Source of the DNA: an uncultured Planctomyces sp.
GTDB taxonomy: Bacteria > Planctomycetota > Planctomycetia > Planctomycetales > Planctomycetaceae
Direction: 5' to 3'
DNA length: 64,000 bases
Assembly (NCBI GenBank): GCA_937899075.1
Contig: CALDJX010000608.1
Coordinates: 1-64,000 of the forward strand
The notes under the pieces were generated by a model. The model was not told where the DNA came from. It searched no databases and was given only the letters and a program-made list of their open reading frames with translations. Shown one piece after another: positions 7,820-16,834 of the stretch. The translations under genes and the position numbers were made by a program. The first letter of the stretch is position 1. Each line of letters opens with the position of its first letter.

Positions 7820-10027
7820 ATGAGACCCGCCTGCCCCAATGTTATCACCCTGAATCATTACGTCTCCGGAGCTTTGGCAGAGTCCAAAGCCGAAGAGATT
7901 GCTGAGCATCTCGCAGCCTGCGACCACTGCCAGCAGCGTTCTGATGAGATGGCCAGCGAAACTGACAGTCTCATTGGAGCCGTCCGCCGAGGTGCCGTCG
8001 CTGCTTCCGGGAATGACGAACCGCAACTCGCGCGGCTGATTACAGAAGCTCTTCATGCCGGGTCGCATTCGGGTGCTGACCTTTCCGACATGTCGCCGGA
8101 CGATTCACCGCTCCCATCCAAACCGAAGCGAAAGGATCTCGAATCCTTCATCGACGGTCTCCGCAAAAGTGGTCTGATCGATGAAAAAGAGCTGCACCGG
8201 CTCGTCGTGAACAGCGAGGCGGACGATGCCGACTCGTTCGCGAAAGAGCTGGTCGAACACGACACCCTGACGGCGTACCAGGCGCGGGCCTTGTCGCGCG
8301 GCCGCTGGAAGGGGCTGGTCCTGGGCAACTATGTCATCGTCGAAAAGCTCGGCAAGGGTGGCATGGGGCAGGTCTACAAAGCTCGCCATGACCGCATGGG
8401 CAGAACGGTTTGTCTGAAAGTCCTGCGTTCGGTCGGGCGGCGTTCGCCGGAAGTGGTCGAGAGATTTCGGCGGGAAATAAAGACGCACTCGGCACTCAGC
8501 CATCCCAACTTTGTCGTCGCTCACGATGCCGACGAAGCGGAGGGCATTCAGTTTCTGGTCATGGAGTTCATCGATGGCCGCGACCTTTCTCGCCGAGTCA
8601 AAGATGACGGTCCATCACCGATCGGCGAAGCGATGCAGATTCTGCGTCAGACAGCTTCGGCGCTGGAGTATGCCCATGACCAGGGCGTGACTCATCGAGA
8701 TATCAAGCCGCACAATCTGATGGTTGCCGAATTCGGCGACGATGCCGGCCAGGTCAAGGTTCTGGACATGGGGCTCGCCCGGTTCGAACCGTTGCTCGAC
8801 GGCCCGACCGACTCAACCACGCGAGCTTCCATGACTGCCAGCGGCGTGATCATGGGCACCGTCGACTACATGTCTCCCGAGCAGGCACTCAACAGTAAAA
8901 ACGCGGACGCCCGGTCGGACATCTACAGTCTCGGTTGCACGATGTACTTCCTGCTGACCGGCACGACGATGTTTGCCGGCGAGACTTTGATGGAAAAGAT
9001 CATCGCGCATCGAGAGCAACCGCTGCCCCGACTGCGCGACCTGGTTCCGGAAGCGTCAGCAGGACTCGACGCAGTGTTCCAGAAGATGGTCGCCAGAAAT
9101 CCGGACGACCGCTATCAGACCATGAGACAACTGGGAGAAGACCTCGATGCATGCATCGCCGGTCGTCGACCTTCCGCTCTGGCCGCGCCGTGGTCTGACC
9201 TTGTCGAGCGACTGAGAGCAAAGCCGGCCTTGGTCTCGATTCCGGCCGCTGCCGTTCTGCTGGCTGGACTCGCTGTCCACGCCGCAGTGAGAACCGGTCC
9301 TGCGAAACCCGTCGAAGAAGACTTCGCTGCCGAAACAGAGTCTGCGAGCGAGAAATCCACGAAGAGCTTCATCGGGGCGATCGGCGCAATTCCGGCAGCC
9401 TTGTCAGAAGAAACGAACGGCTCTGATGCAAAACGAGGCTCCAATGCAAAGACCGAGTACCGTTCAGACGAGCAAACAATCAGACGCAAGGCTCTACCGA
9501 AGAAAGCGCTGGTCGTGCTTGCTGACAAGAGCTACGACCAGAACGAACTCGACGTCACGCTCGAACAACTTAAAAAGCAGGGCTTCGCCCCGGTCATTAC
9601 TTCGGATCGCAAAGGCAAACTGCATTCGCGCTACAGCGAGTCTGGCAACAACGGGCACGTCGACATCAAGCAGACCCTCGCCGAAGTCAGTGCTCAGGAA
9701 TACTTCTCGGTCGTGCTGATGACTGGCGAGGCGTCGAGCAAGTTCAAAGGCAAGACACCGGCCGGACGGCAAGTGCAACAGCAACTTCGGAAGACACTGA
9801 AAATGCACGGGGCGATTGTCGGCATGGGAGCTGCCCAGGCGATCGTCACCGACGAGTCAATCAGCGGACCGATTCACTACGAATATTGTGACGGGCTGTG
9901 CATCGGCGACCCCAAAAAAGGCCCCGGTACGGTGATCAAAGTGGCCGAGTCCAAATACATTCCCAAGATGGCCTGGCAGCTCAACGCCCGCTTCGAAGAA
10001 GCTCGAAAGAAACTCAGCAGCAAGTGA
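7820..10027 (+). CDS. Membrane Ser/Thr protein kinase with zinc-finger-like N-terminus and DJ-1/PfpI-like C-terminus, 735 aa
   Basis: Hanks-type kinase. Residues 1-45 resemble an anti-sigma zinc finger (HYVSGAL, then EHLAACDHCQ). Residues 95-165 are the helical region often preceding planctomycete kinases. The kinase domain spans about 170-450: Gly loop GKGGMGQVY, catalytic Lys in VCLKVL, HRDIKPHN, DMGLA in place of DFG, and GTVDYMSPEQ. One membrane helix lies at about 471-490. After a Ser/Lys-rich linker, residues 562-735 resemble a DJ-1/PfpI amidotransferase-like fold (KALVVLADKSYDQNELD, later GAIVGMGAAQAIV), but the nucleophile-elbow Cys is replaced by Gly. The start has GGGAGAG five bases upstream. 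The gene converges with the HD phosphohydrolase gene, three bases apart. Confidence 0.93.
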   Translation: MRPACPNVITLNHYVSGALAESKAEEIAEHLAACDHCQQRSDEMASETDSLIGAVRRGAVAASGNDEPQLARLITEALHAGSHSGADLSDMSPDDSPLPSKPKRKDLESFIDGLRKSGLIDEKELHRLVVNSEADDADSFAKELVEHDTLTAYQARALSRGRWKGLVLGNYVIVEKLGKGGMGQVYKARHDRMGRTVCLKVLRSVGRRSPEVVERFRREIKTHSALSHPNFVVAHDADEAEGIQFLVMEFIDGRDLSRRVKDDGPSPIGEAMQILRQTASALEYAHDQGVTHRDIKPHNLMVAEFGDDAGQVKVLDMGLARFEPLLDGPTDSTTRASMTASGVIMGTVDYMSPEQALNSKNADARSDIYSLGCTMYFLLTGTTMFAGETLMEKIIAHREQPLPRLRDLVPEASAGLDAVFQKMVARNPDDRYQTMRQLGEDLDACIAGRRPSALAAPWSDLVERLRAKPALVSIPAAAVLLAGLAVHAAVRTGPAKPVEEDFAAETESASEKSTKSFIGAIGAIPAALSEETNGSDAKRGSNAKTEYRSDEQTIRRKALPKKALVVLADKSYDQNELDVTLEQLKKQGFAPVITSDRKGKLHSRYSESGNNGHVDIKQTLAEVSAQEYFSVVLMTGEASSKFKGKTPAGRQVQQQLRKTLKMHGAIVGMGAAQAIVTDESISGPIHYEYCDGLCIGDPKKGPGTVIKVAESKYIPKMAWQLNARFEEARKKLSSK

Positions 10028-10030
10028 CGA

Positions 10031-10702
10031 TTATTCTGCCGCAATGTTCCACTCGGCGTGAAACTGCTCGAGAAAATCTTCCAGCACCTGGTGACGCTGA
10101 GCCGCCAGCTTCAGACCGGTTTCCGTATTCATGCGGTCTTTGAGCAGCAGCAGTTTCTCGTAGAAGTGGTTGATCGACGGGCCGGACTTCTTCTTGTAAT
10201 CGTCGAACGACGCGTGCAGCTCCGGCGAGTCCTCCGGATCGTGCATCAACCGACCCTTCGCCCCGCCGAACGCAAAACACCGGGCGATCCCGATGGCTCC
10301 GATGGCTTCCAGCCGGTCGGCGTCCTGGACGATCTTTCCTTCGAGTGTCGCCATCGGGGTCTCGACGCCCGCCCCTTTGAAAGAAACCGTCGCGACAATG
10401 TCGCAGACGTGTTCGATCACCGACTCATCAACAGACTGCTCCGACAAACACGCTCGCGCGGCTTTCGGCCCGGCTGATTCGTCGCCGTCGTGAAACTTCC
10501 AGTCGGCGATGTCGTGCAGCAGTGCGGCAAGTTCCGTCACAAACCGATCGGCGTTTTCACTGCGTGAGATGAACAGCGAGTTCTGCCAAACTCGCCAGAC
10601 GTGCCACCAGTCGTGTCCCGACGAATCGCCTTCCATTTGACTGCGCACGTGATCGGCTGTCTGATCAACAATCAGTTGCTGAGCATCGGTAAGTTCTGCC
10701 AT
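10031..10702 (-). CDS. HD-domain metal-dependent phosphohydrolase (YedJ-like), 223 aa
   Basis: Predicted cytoplasmic phosphohydrolase acting on nucleotides or phosphate esters; the substrate is unknown. Metal-binding motifs are visible in order: His in GHDWWHVWRV (about 29-38), the HD doublet in AALLHDIADWKFHDGD (His63/Asp64), and a later Asp in VQDADRLEAIGAIGIAR. The last motif and the ending resemble the E. coli YedJ group. The length is typical. It starts 15 bases after the stop of the WD40/cytochrome gene on the same strand, so the two may share a transcript. GGA lies eight bases before the ATG. Confidence 0.85.
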   Translation of the reverse strand: MAELTDAQQLIVDQTADHVRSQMEGDSSGHDWWHVWRVWQNSLFISRSENADRFVTELAALLHDIADWKFHDGDESAGPKAARACLSEQSVDESVIEHVCDIVATVSFKGAGVETPMATLEGKIVQDADRLEAIGAIGIARCFAFGGAKGRLMHDPEDSPELHASFDDYKKKSGPSINHFYEKLLLLKDRMNTETGLKLAAQRHQVLEDFLEQFHAEWNIAAE

Positions 10703-10717
10703 CGACGAATCCGTTCG

Positions 10718-13573
10718 TTACTTGTGTCGCACGTGAAGAATGATCGGCCAGGATGTCTGACCGCCTTCTTCTTTGCTGCGGAGATGAAACACTCGAGTCT
10801 GCTCCGGAACCCAGTCGGCCGCCGTCAAATAGAATTGTCGTTGAGTCTTTCCTTCGACAATCAGCAAACCGCTCAAGCCCACGTTGTCGACAATAATTCC
10901 GTGCGGAAGATTGTGGGCGATTGCTTCGAAACCAACCCGCCCGTTGAAGTCGTTGTTTCGTTGAATGTGGACTCTGGCGGTGATCGTCTCGCCAGGGGCG
11001 ATGGTCAGTTCCAGCGGGTTAGGTGTGCCAAACGTCGGAGCCTCGACTTTCGCTGCGTCGCCCTCGTCAGGGCCAATCGCGACAAGAATCTTTGGAGCCG
11101 CTGCCAGCATGAGTTCCGCAAAGCCGCCCACGTCCTTCGACACTTCTTTGCCGTTCACCATTGCCGTCGCGATTACCTTGATCTTCTTCACGTCTTCCGG
11201 CGTCGGCTCTTTAGCATCCGGCGCTGCGTTGATCGATGCGTACGTGATGAACTGTCCGGCTTCGATGACCAGCGGTTGCGACACCTGAAAACCGGCCGGC
11301 ATGTTCTCAACCGCGATCTGGATCGCTCCTTGAAATCCATCCAGTCGGTCGGTGACGAATTTGAATTCTTTGCCGCTGCCTGCCTGCACCGAAGGCTTGT
11401 TCCCATCCAGTCGAATGCTGAAGTCAGGTTTCGCCGGCCGCACGGTCAGTTCGTATTTGAACTCTGGCCCGCTGGTCCCTCGCACGTCAGACACGCGGAC
11501 AAAGTAGTCGCCGTTGGCCGGAGCCGTGAACGTCAGCCGCGAGTCGCTTCCCAATTGCCGCGATGCATCGTCATCGTTTTCGTAGTAAATCGGAAAGACC
11601 GGCAGGCCGTTCGGAATGAGTTTCGTGCCGGGCGGATGAGGCTCCACGATGTAGCAGGGTTCCTGCAGCGCGTGCGAGTTCGCCGTCGTGTCGAACAGCC
11701 CGGTTCGGTTTCCGGTTTGCGGGTAGAACTGAAATCCTGAGTCGGGACCTCGCGGCCACAACCAGAGCTGCACCACTTCGCCATTCAGATACAGCAGCTG
11801 ATTGACGTCCATTTCTTCCCAGTTATGCAGACGGCAGTCGCGAGTGTCAGAATTGATTCCGCGAAACGTGATGTACGAATCCCGGACGGCTTGCAGACGG
11901 ACTCGCTCGATGCGATTTCCGTCGGAGTCCAGAATTTCGATGTTCGAATCGAGCGGCGATTTGTTTCGCGCGGCATTCACTTCGAAGACCCAGGCTTCAC
12001 CAGCGTTGGCCGAGAAGCGGAACATGTCGACATCAACAGCCGAAGCTGTCGGTGAATCGCCGGCCGCAGGATTGATGACGCCCTTGATCGTCGCCGGGAT
12101 CTCGACCACGGATGCCTGAGCCGAATTGTTGTTCGGCTCGGTCTCATTGACTGTTTGAGACGGTCGGTCCGCAGCCGGAAATATGGTGACCAGTGGTGAG
12201 TGCTGTGAGACATCCTTACCGCGTGACGCGATGTCGAAATCGTATTTCTGCAACGAGCCGTCAATCCGGCCGACGACGAATAATTTTCCGTTGGAGGCGA
12301 CATCCAGAGCGGGTGCCACGGCTGGCTGAGCTTCAAAGGCGAACTGCTGCGTGTACTCGGCGGTGTCCCACAGTTTCATCGTCTGGTCGTCGGCGATGGA
12401 AATCAGTTTGGAACCGTCCGGGCTGAAACCGAGCTGAATGATCGATCCCTCAGCAGCGATTCTCGAATAGACCAGCGGATTAATCTGCGGCTTCGTTCGA
12501 GACACGACCTGCCACACTCGGATGCGATTGTCGAGGCCGCCGGCAATGACGTGTCGTCCGTCCGGAGAAAATCTCACAACGTACTGATCCTTCAGCGGCT
12601 GGCTGAGCGTGTCGAGTCGCACGCCTGTGGAAACCTGCCAGAGTTTGATTGTCTGGTCAGCGCTCGCGCTCGCGACGATGGTCCCGTCCGGGCTGAAGTC
12701 GAGATCAAAGACCGCGCCGTTATGACCGGCCAGCGTGCGGAGCTCTTTCCCAGTCGCCACCTCCCAGAGAATGATTTTCTTATCGTAGCTGCACGTTGCC
12801 AGAATCGACTGGTCACGATTCAGCACGGCGTCGTACATCGCGTCGCGATGCCCTTCGAACATCGCCACCTGCTTGCCATCGGCGATCGTCCAGATGCTTG
12901 CGTGACCGTACAGCCCGCCAATGCCCGATCCCGCGACGACTCGCTGACCGTCTGTTGAAAATTCAACGGAGTTCACCTTGCCCGGGAAGTCCGTCAGCCG
13001 CCGCAGTACTTTCATGGACGCCGCATCGCGAATCTCGACAGCAGCAAACCGCGCAACCGCGATTCGACTTCCGTCCGGCGAAATGGCAACGGCTGCAACT
13101 GGTCCGTCTGCGCTGGCTGAGCCTGCAAGCTTTGGAACCATCAACGTTCGGCGAGTCGGTTCTTTTCCGTTCGGCCCTTTCGCTCCCGTTTCAATCCACA
13201 CGGTCAGCAGAGCGATCTGTTCCGGCGTGAGACGTTCCTCATCTTCGGGCGGCATGATCGGCTTTGCTTTACCGGTCACCAGCTGAAGAATCCGGCTCGA
13301 AGCGACGTCACCCGGCTGAAACGAAGGCCCGTGCTTTCCGCCCTTTTGCAGATCGACGTAGGAATCCAGCGAAAGCTTCCCTTCTGCATCTTCAGCGTTG
13401 TGACAACCGACGCAGCGTTTCTGAAAGATCGGAGCGATCTGTTTCGCATAGTCCGGCGCAACGTTATCGGCAGCGTTTAAGCGTGAGTATCCGAATGCGG
13501 TGACAATCGCGAAGCTCAGCAACAGAATCGTTAGTGACCTGCTTGCTGGGAAAGTTTGAGGATTCTGGTTCAT
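10718..13573 (-). CDS. Exported WD40-repeat protein with N-terminal cytochrome c motif and pre-peptidase domains, about 951 aa
   Basis: A planctomycete-type secreted protein of unknown role, perhaps linking a heme domain to a binding scaffold. A signal peptide (residues 1-35) is followed by one heme-c motif, CVGCH (about 54-58), within PIFQKRCVGCHN, and by PPEDEERLTPEQIALL as in the planctomycete cytochrome c domain. Seven or so WD40 repeats span about 140-425 (AVAISPDGSRIAV, DLDFSPDGTIVASAS and similar). Two pre-peptidase-like beta domains follow at about 475-560 and 665-725, then Ig-like beta regions to the end. I place the start at the second in-frame ATG because it opens directly into the signal peptide; no strong Shine-Dalgarno site decides between it and 13597. 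Confidence 0.88.
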   Translation of the reverse strand: MNQNPQTFPASRSLTILLLSFAIVTAFGYSRLNAADNVAPDYAKQIAPIFQKRCVGCHNAEDAEGKLSLDSYVDLQKGGKHGPSFQPGDVASSRILQLVTGKAKPIMPPEDEERLTPEQIALLTVWIETGAKGPNGKEPTRRTLMVPKLAGSASADGPVAAVAISPDGSRIAVARFAAVEIRDAASMKVLRRLTDFPGKVNSVEFSTDGQRVVAGSGIGGLYGHASIWTIADGKQVAMFEGHRDAMYDAVLNRDQSILATCSYDKKIILWEVATGKELRTLAGHNGAVFDLDFSPDGTIVASASADQTIKLWQVSTGVRLDTLSQPLKDQYVVRFSPDGRHVIAGGLDNRIRVWQVVSRTKPQINPLVYSRIAAEGSIIQLGFSPDGSKLISIADDQTMKLWDTAEYTQQFAFEAQPAVAPALDVASNGKLFVVGRIDGSLQKYDFDIASRGKDVSQHSPLVTIFPAADRPSQTVNETEPNNNSAQASVVEIPATIKGVINPAAGDSPTASAVDVDMFRFSANAGEAWVFEVNAARNKSPLDSNIEILDSDGNRIERVRLQAVRDSYITFRGINSDTRDCRLHNWEEMDVNQLLYLNGEVVQLWLWPRGPDSGFQFYPQTGNRTGLFDTTANSHALQEPCYIVEPHPPGTKLIPNGLPVFPIYYENDDDASRQLGSDSRLTFTAPANGDYFVRVSDVRGTSGPEFKYELTVRPAKPDFSIRLDGNKPSVQAGSGKEFKFVTDRLDGFQGAIQIAVENMPAGFQVSQPLVIEAGQFITYASINAAPDAKEPTPEDVKKIKVIATAMVNGKEVSKDVGGFAELMLAAAPKILVAIGPDEGDAAKVEAPTFGTPNPLELTIAPGETITARVHIQRNNDFNGRVGFEAIAHNLPHGIIVDNVGLSGLLIVEGKTQRQFYLTAADWVPEQTRVFHLRSKEEGGQTSWPIILHVRHK

Positions 13574-13640
13574 TTTGGAACTCACGTATTTTGCCATTCA
13601 GGATCAAACTCGAATCAACTTCTCTCGATTTCCTGGCACG

Positions 13641-13710
13641 CGTCATGCCCGCGCAGGCGGGCACCCAGTTCCATACGATTGTCTGGATTCCCGCCTTCGC
13701 GGGAATGACG
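13641..13710. repeat. Dispersed repeat A, inverted pair
   Basis: Two 27-bp arms (13641-13667 and 13684-13710) are inverted copies with a few mismatches around a 16-base spacer. Each arm itself contains the CCCGCG-n-GGCGGG hairpin. It is a copy of the repeat beside ilvC (788-816). It lies in the divergent promoter region between the WD40/cytochrome gene and the TPR/peptidase gene. Confidence 0.85.
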
Positions 13711-13848
13711 AGATTGGCAGCAAGGATAATCCGACTTCGGTTCGAAACACAGTTTCGCGGCCTTCGTCGACGTGTCATCATTTCTTTTACGCGGCGAAAC
13801 GCGTCCGTGGATCATCGTCGAGCGGGAAGTCTTACGGAGCAAACCACG

Positions 13849-16662
13849 GTGGCATTTCGAATTAGAAGACTGCGTCAACTGTCGATTCTGTGTTTCGTCA
13901 TGGTCGCGGGCCTTGTGTTTGCGACAGGCGATGCAAGGTGTGACGAACCGTCGGATCTTGCCGAAGCGACGGAGCATCTGCAGCGAGGCCGCTACGAGGA
14001 AGCCGCTGACGCTTTTACGGCAATTCTCGAAAACGCAAAGGACGATACGAAAGCGGCGGCGGTCATCGGCCTCAGTCGAGCTCTGGAAAGTCAGGGGCAA
14101 TACAAAGAAGCGATCACTCGTTTGACGGAAATCGCCCAGCCGTCTGCGGCCATTCTTGCCGAAGCTGCCAGGCTGCAATTCACCATCGGCCGTCTTGAGG
14201 AAGCCGCTTCGTCGTGTGAAGCAGCGTTGAAGGCTGACGCCGATCAGCCACTGGCCCATCTCGTGCTTGCCAGGTTGAGCACCGAAGCCGGCGATCTGAA
14301 GAAAGCCAATGAAGCCTTCCGCTGGTTCGTCCGTTTCTACAATCGCAAACAACCCACCGACGCCGAAACGCTTTTGCTGATTGCCGAAGGAGCGGGTGAA
14401 TACGCGCGATGGAACAGCAACTCCAGCATTTTTAACTTCATCATCAACACGCTGTGTACCGACGCGTTAAAGGATGATCCATTGTCGTGGCAGACGCATC
14501 TGGCGTCCGGTTCGCTGCTGCTGGAAAAGTACAATCGCGCTCAGGCGATTCCTGACCTGAAGAAAGCTTTGGAGATCAACCCGCGAGCGGTCAGCGTCAT
14601 CGTGGCTCTTGGCGAGGCTGCTTTGCAGAAGCACGACGTCGATTCCGCGCTGACGTATGCCGAACAGGCTCTCAACGTTCAGGACAATTACGTGCCGACG
14701 TTGCGACTGATGGCGGATATTGCGTTGAACAAACACTCGCCCGATGCAGCCATGCTGGCTTTGCAGGAGGCTCGAAAGACCAACCCCTTTGACTCGGAAA
14801 CTCTCGGGCGGTTGGCGGCGACGCATTACCTTCTGGATGTTCAGCCGGGCGGTGATGCCGACGACCGACTGACGTCTTTGCTCGCAAACCTCGATGCCAT
14901 CGATCAGGCGGCACTGAAAGAACCTTCCCATCTGGAACAGCTCGTGATCGATGTCGCGACTCGAAACCCGAAGCCCGGAGTGTTTCTCAACGCCTTCGCC
15001 AGCGCGCTGGAATCACGCCGCAAATACGCGATGGCCGAGAAACTTTATCAGCACGCTATTCGAGTCATGCCGCAACTTTCAGAGCCAAAGACGTCACTTG
15101 GCATGCTCTACATGCAGACCGGGCGGTCGGACCAGGCGAAGCTGCTGCTGGACGAAGCCTTCAAAGCCGATCCCTACCACGTTCGAGTCAGCAACATGCG
15201 GAAAGTGCTGGGCGTGCTCAGCGGTTACGAAACGATCACGACCGAGCACTTCGTCATCCGAGTCGACTCGCAGGCCGATAAAATTCTCGGCGAGTACATG
15301 GCTGAGTATCTCGAAGAGGTTTATCCGGAACTGGTCGAACTTTACGGCTACGAACCCCCGCAACGCAGCGTTTTTGAAATCTACAACAATGCCAAAGGCC
15401 TCTCGGCTCATCAGTGGTTCAGCGCGAGGATGGTTGGTCTGCCCTGGATTCAAACGATCGGGGCGTCGACGGGCATGATGGTCGCTCTGGCGTCGCCGAC
15501 CGCGTCGCCTCAACCTTACAACTGGGCTCGTGTCGTGAAGCACGAGTTCGTCCACGTGCTGACTCTTCAGCAGACGCATTTCAACATCCCACACTGGTTT
15601 ACCGAAGCGCTGGCCGTCACCAGCGAAGGCATCGAACGACCTGCCGAGTGGAATCGCATGTTGCTGGAACGTGTGCCTCGCGGAGAACTGTGGAGCCTCG
15701 ACGAACTGACCGGAATCTTCGTTCGACCTGAAACGCCCGCGGACTGGCAGTTCGCCTATTGCCAAAGTCGACTCTACGCGCAGTACATGATCGAGACGTT
15801 CGGCGAAGAGACGATCAGCAGCATGCTGGCGTTGTACCGGAAGAACGTTCGAACGAATGACGCCATTCCTCAAGTCTTTGACATGACGGCCGATGAATTT
15901 GACGCCGGCTACCGAGACTTCCTGAAGCGAATTATTGAAGAAGAACTCGGCGGCTCCGCAATCAAGGCTCCGCAATCGATCACCGATATCGAAAAGGACT
16001 TCAACGCCGCTCCGGACGACCCGACCGCGATGGCGGCTTTCGCGGATGCACTCTTCAAGGCAAAACGTCGGCGACAGGCGAGAGCACTGGCTGAGCAGGC
16101 TCTCGAAAAAAATCCGCGTGAGCCACTGGCCGCTGTCGTTCTCGCCGAGCTCGAATTGCTGGGTCGTGACGTCGACGGAGCGGTCGTGTTTCTTGAAGCA
16201 GCCTTCGATGAAGAACAGCCGAACGATCGCGTGCTCGGGCTACTGGCAAAACTTCGTCTCATGCAGGATCAACCGGAGGAAGCGGCAAGGCTGTACGAAC
16301 TCGGCCGGAAGGAATTCAAAATTGATCAGGCCTACCTGCCGCAGTCGGGCGAGTGGTTGAAAGGTTTGGCGGCGGCTTACATCCAACTTGGAGAAGACAC
16401 CAAGTTGAAGGGCGTGCTTGAGTCGATCGCCAATCTCGACGGTGACAACCCCGTCGTGCGACGAAAGCTGGCGCAGCTCGCCGACGACAAGGGTAACGTC
16501 GTGGAAGCCGGCCGCTGGGCGAAGGAAGCCCTTCACATCGACGTGACCGATCCGGAAACCCACCGAATCCTGGCCAAGCTGCACGATCACGAAGGCCGAA
16601 GCGAAAAAGCGGCAACGGAGCGACAGATCGCGAAGCAGCTTGAGGCCCAGCCGCCTGAGTAG
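13849..16662 (+). CDS. Exported TPR protein with gluzincin (peptidase MA-like) domain, 937 aa
   Basis: Probable exported zinc metallopeptidase embedded in tetratricopeptide repeats. A GTG start at 13849 is chosen: GGAG lies nine bases upstream and the product opens with basic residues and a hydrophobic signal (LSILCFVMVAGLVFATG). The longer frame to 13534 would run through repeat A and is rejected. TPR-like helices fill about 40-450. The peptidase domain is at about 470-690 with HEFVH (His565, Glu566, His569) and a downstream Glu (TEALA, Glu586), the HExxH plus distal Glu pattern of peptidase MA. Further TPR helices run from about 715 to the end. The substrate is unknown. Confidence 0.88.
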   Translation: MAFRIRRLRQLSILCFVMVAGLVFATGDARCDEPSDLAEATEHLQRGRYEEAADAFTAILENAKDDTKAAAVIGLSRALESQGQYKEAITRLTEIAQPSAAILAEAARLQFTIGRLEEAASSCEAALKADADQPLAHLVLARLSTEAGDLKKANEAFRWFVRFYNRKQPTDAETLLLIAEGAGEYARWNSNSSIFNFIINTLCTDALKDDPLSWQTHLASGSLLLEKYNRAQAIPDLKKALEINPRAVSVIVALGEAALQKHDVDSALTYAEQALNVQDNYVPTLRLMADIALNKHSPDAAMLALQEARKTNPFDSETLGRLAATHYLLDVQPGGDADDRLTSLLANLDAIDQAALKEPSHLEQLVIDVATRNPKPGVFLNAFASALESRRKYAMAEKLYQHAIRVMPQLSEPKTSLGMLYMQTGRSDQAKLLLDEAFKADPYHVRVSNMRKVLGVLSGYETITTEHFVIRVDSQADKILGEYMAEYLEEVYPELVELYGYEPPQRSVFEIYNNAKGLSAHQWFSARMVGLPWIQTIGASTGMMVALASPTASPQPYNWARVVKHEFVHVLTLQQTHFNIPHWFTEALAVTSEGIERPAEWNRMLLERVPRGELWSLDELTGIFVRPETPADWQFAYCQSRLYAQYMIETFGEETISSMLALYRKNVRTNDAIPQVFDMTADEFDAGYRDFLKRIIEEELGGSAIKAPQSITDIEKDFNAAPDDPTAMAAFADALFKAKRRRQARALAEQALEKNPREPLAAVVLAELELLGRDVDGAVVFLEAAFDEEQPNDRVLGLLAKLRLMQDQPEEAARLYELGRKEFKIDQAYLPQSGEWLKGLAAAYIQLGEDTKLKGVLESIANLDGDNPVVRRKLAQLADDKGNVVEAGRWAKEALHIDVTDPETHRILAKLHDHEGRSEKAATERQIAKQLEAQPPE

Positions 16663-16684
16663 TCCACAGCTTTATCCTGCGTAT

Positions 16685-16707
16685 GACAAGCGCAGCGCCG
16701 GCATACC
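16685..16707. repeat. Dispersed repeat B, copy 2
   Basis: Exact reverse complement of 5199-5221 (23 of 23 bases). It sits 22 bases after the stop of the TPR/peptidase gene. The flanking GTATG completes a quasi-palindrome with the terminal CATAC. Confidence 0.85.
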
Positions 16708-16834
16708 CTAAAGTTCGGATCGACGTAGAAACTAACTCCGGACTATTTCGGCTGTTGTCTGGATCGTGGCCGTTCGATATGAAAGAGTAGTTGCAGCGAA
16801 TCCTGCGACCACTGGTCTATTCGGAGTCTCGTAA

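Noticed and set aside
10601-11740. 379-codon plus-strand frame
   Set aside because: Antisense to the WD40/cytochrome gene and rich in Arg, Val and His, as expected for a shadow frame.
13534-13848. N-terminal extension of the TPR/peptidase reading frame
   Set aside because: The extension translates repeat A (13641-13710) and precedes a well-placed GTG with a ribosome site and signal peptide at 13849.
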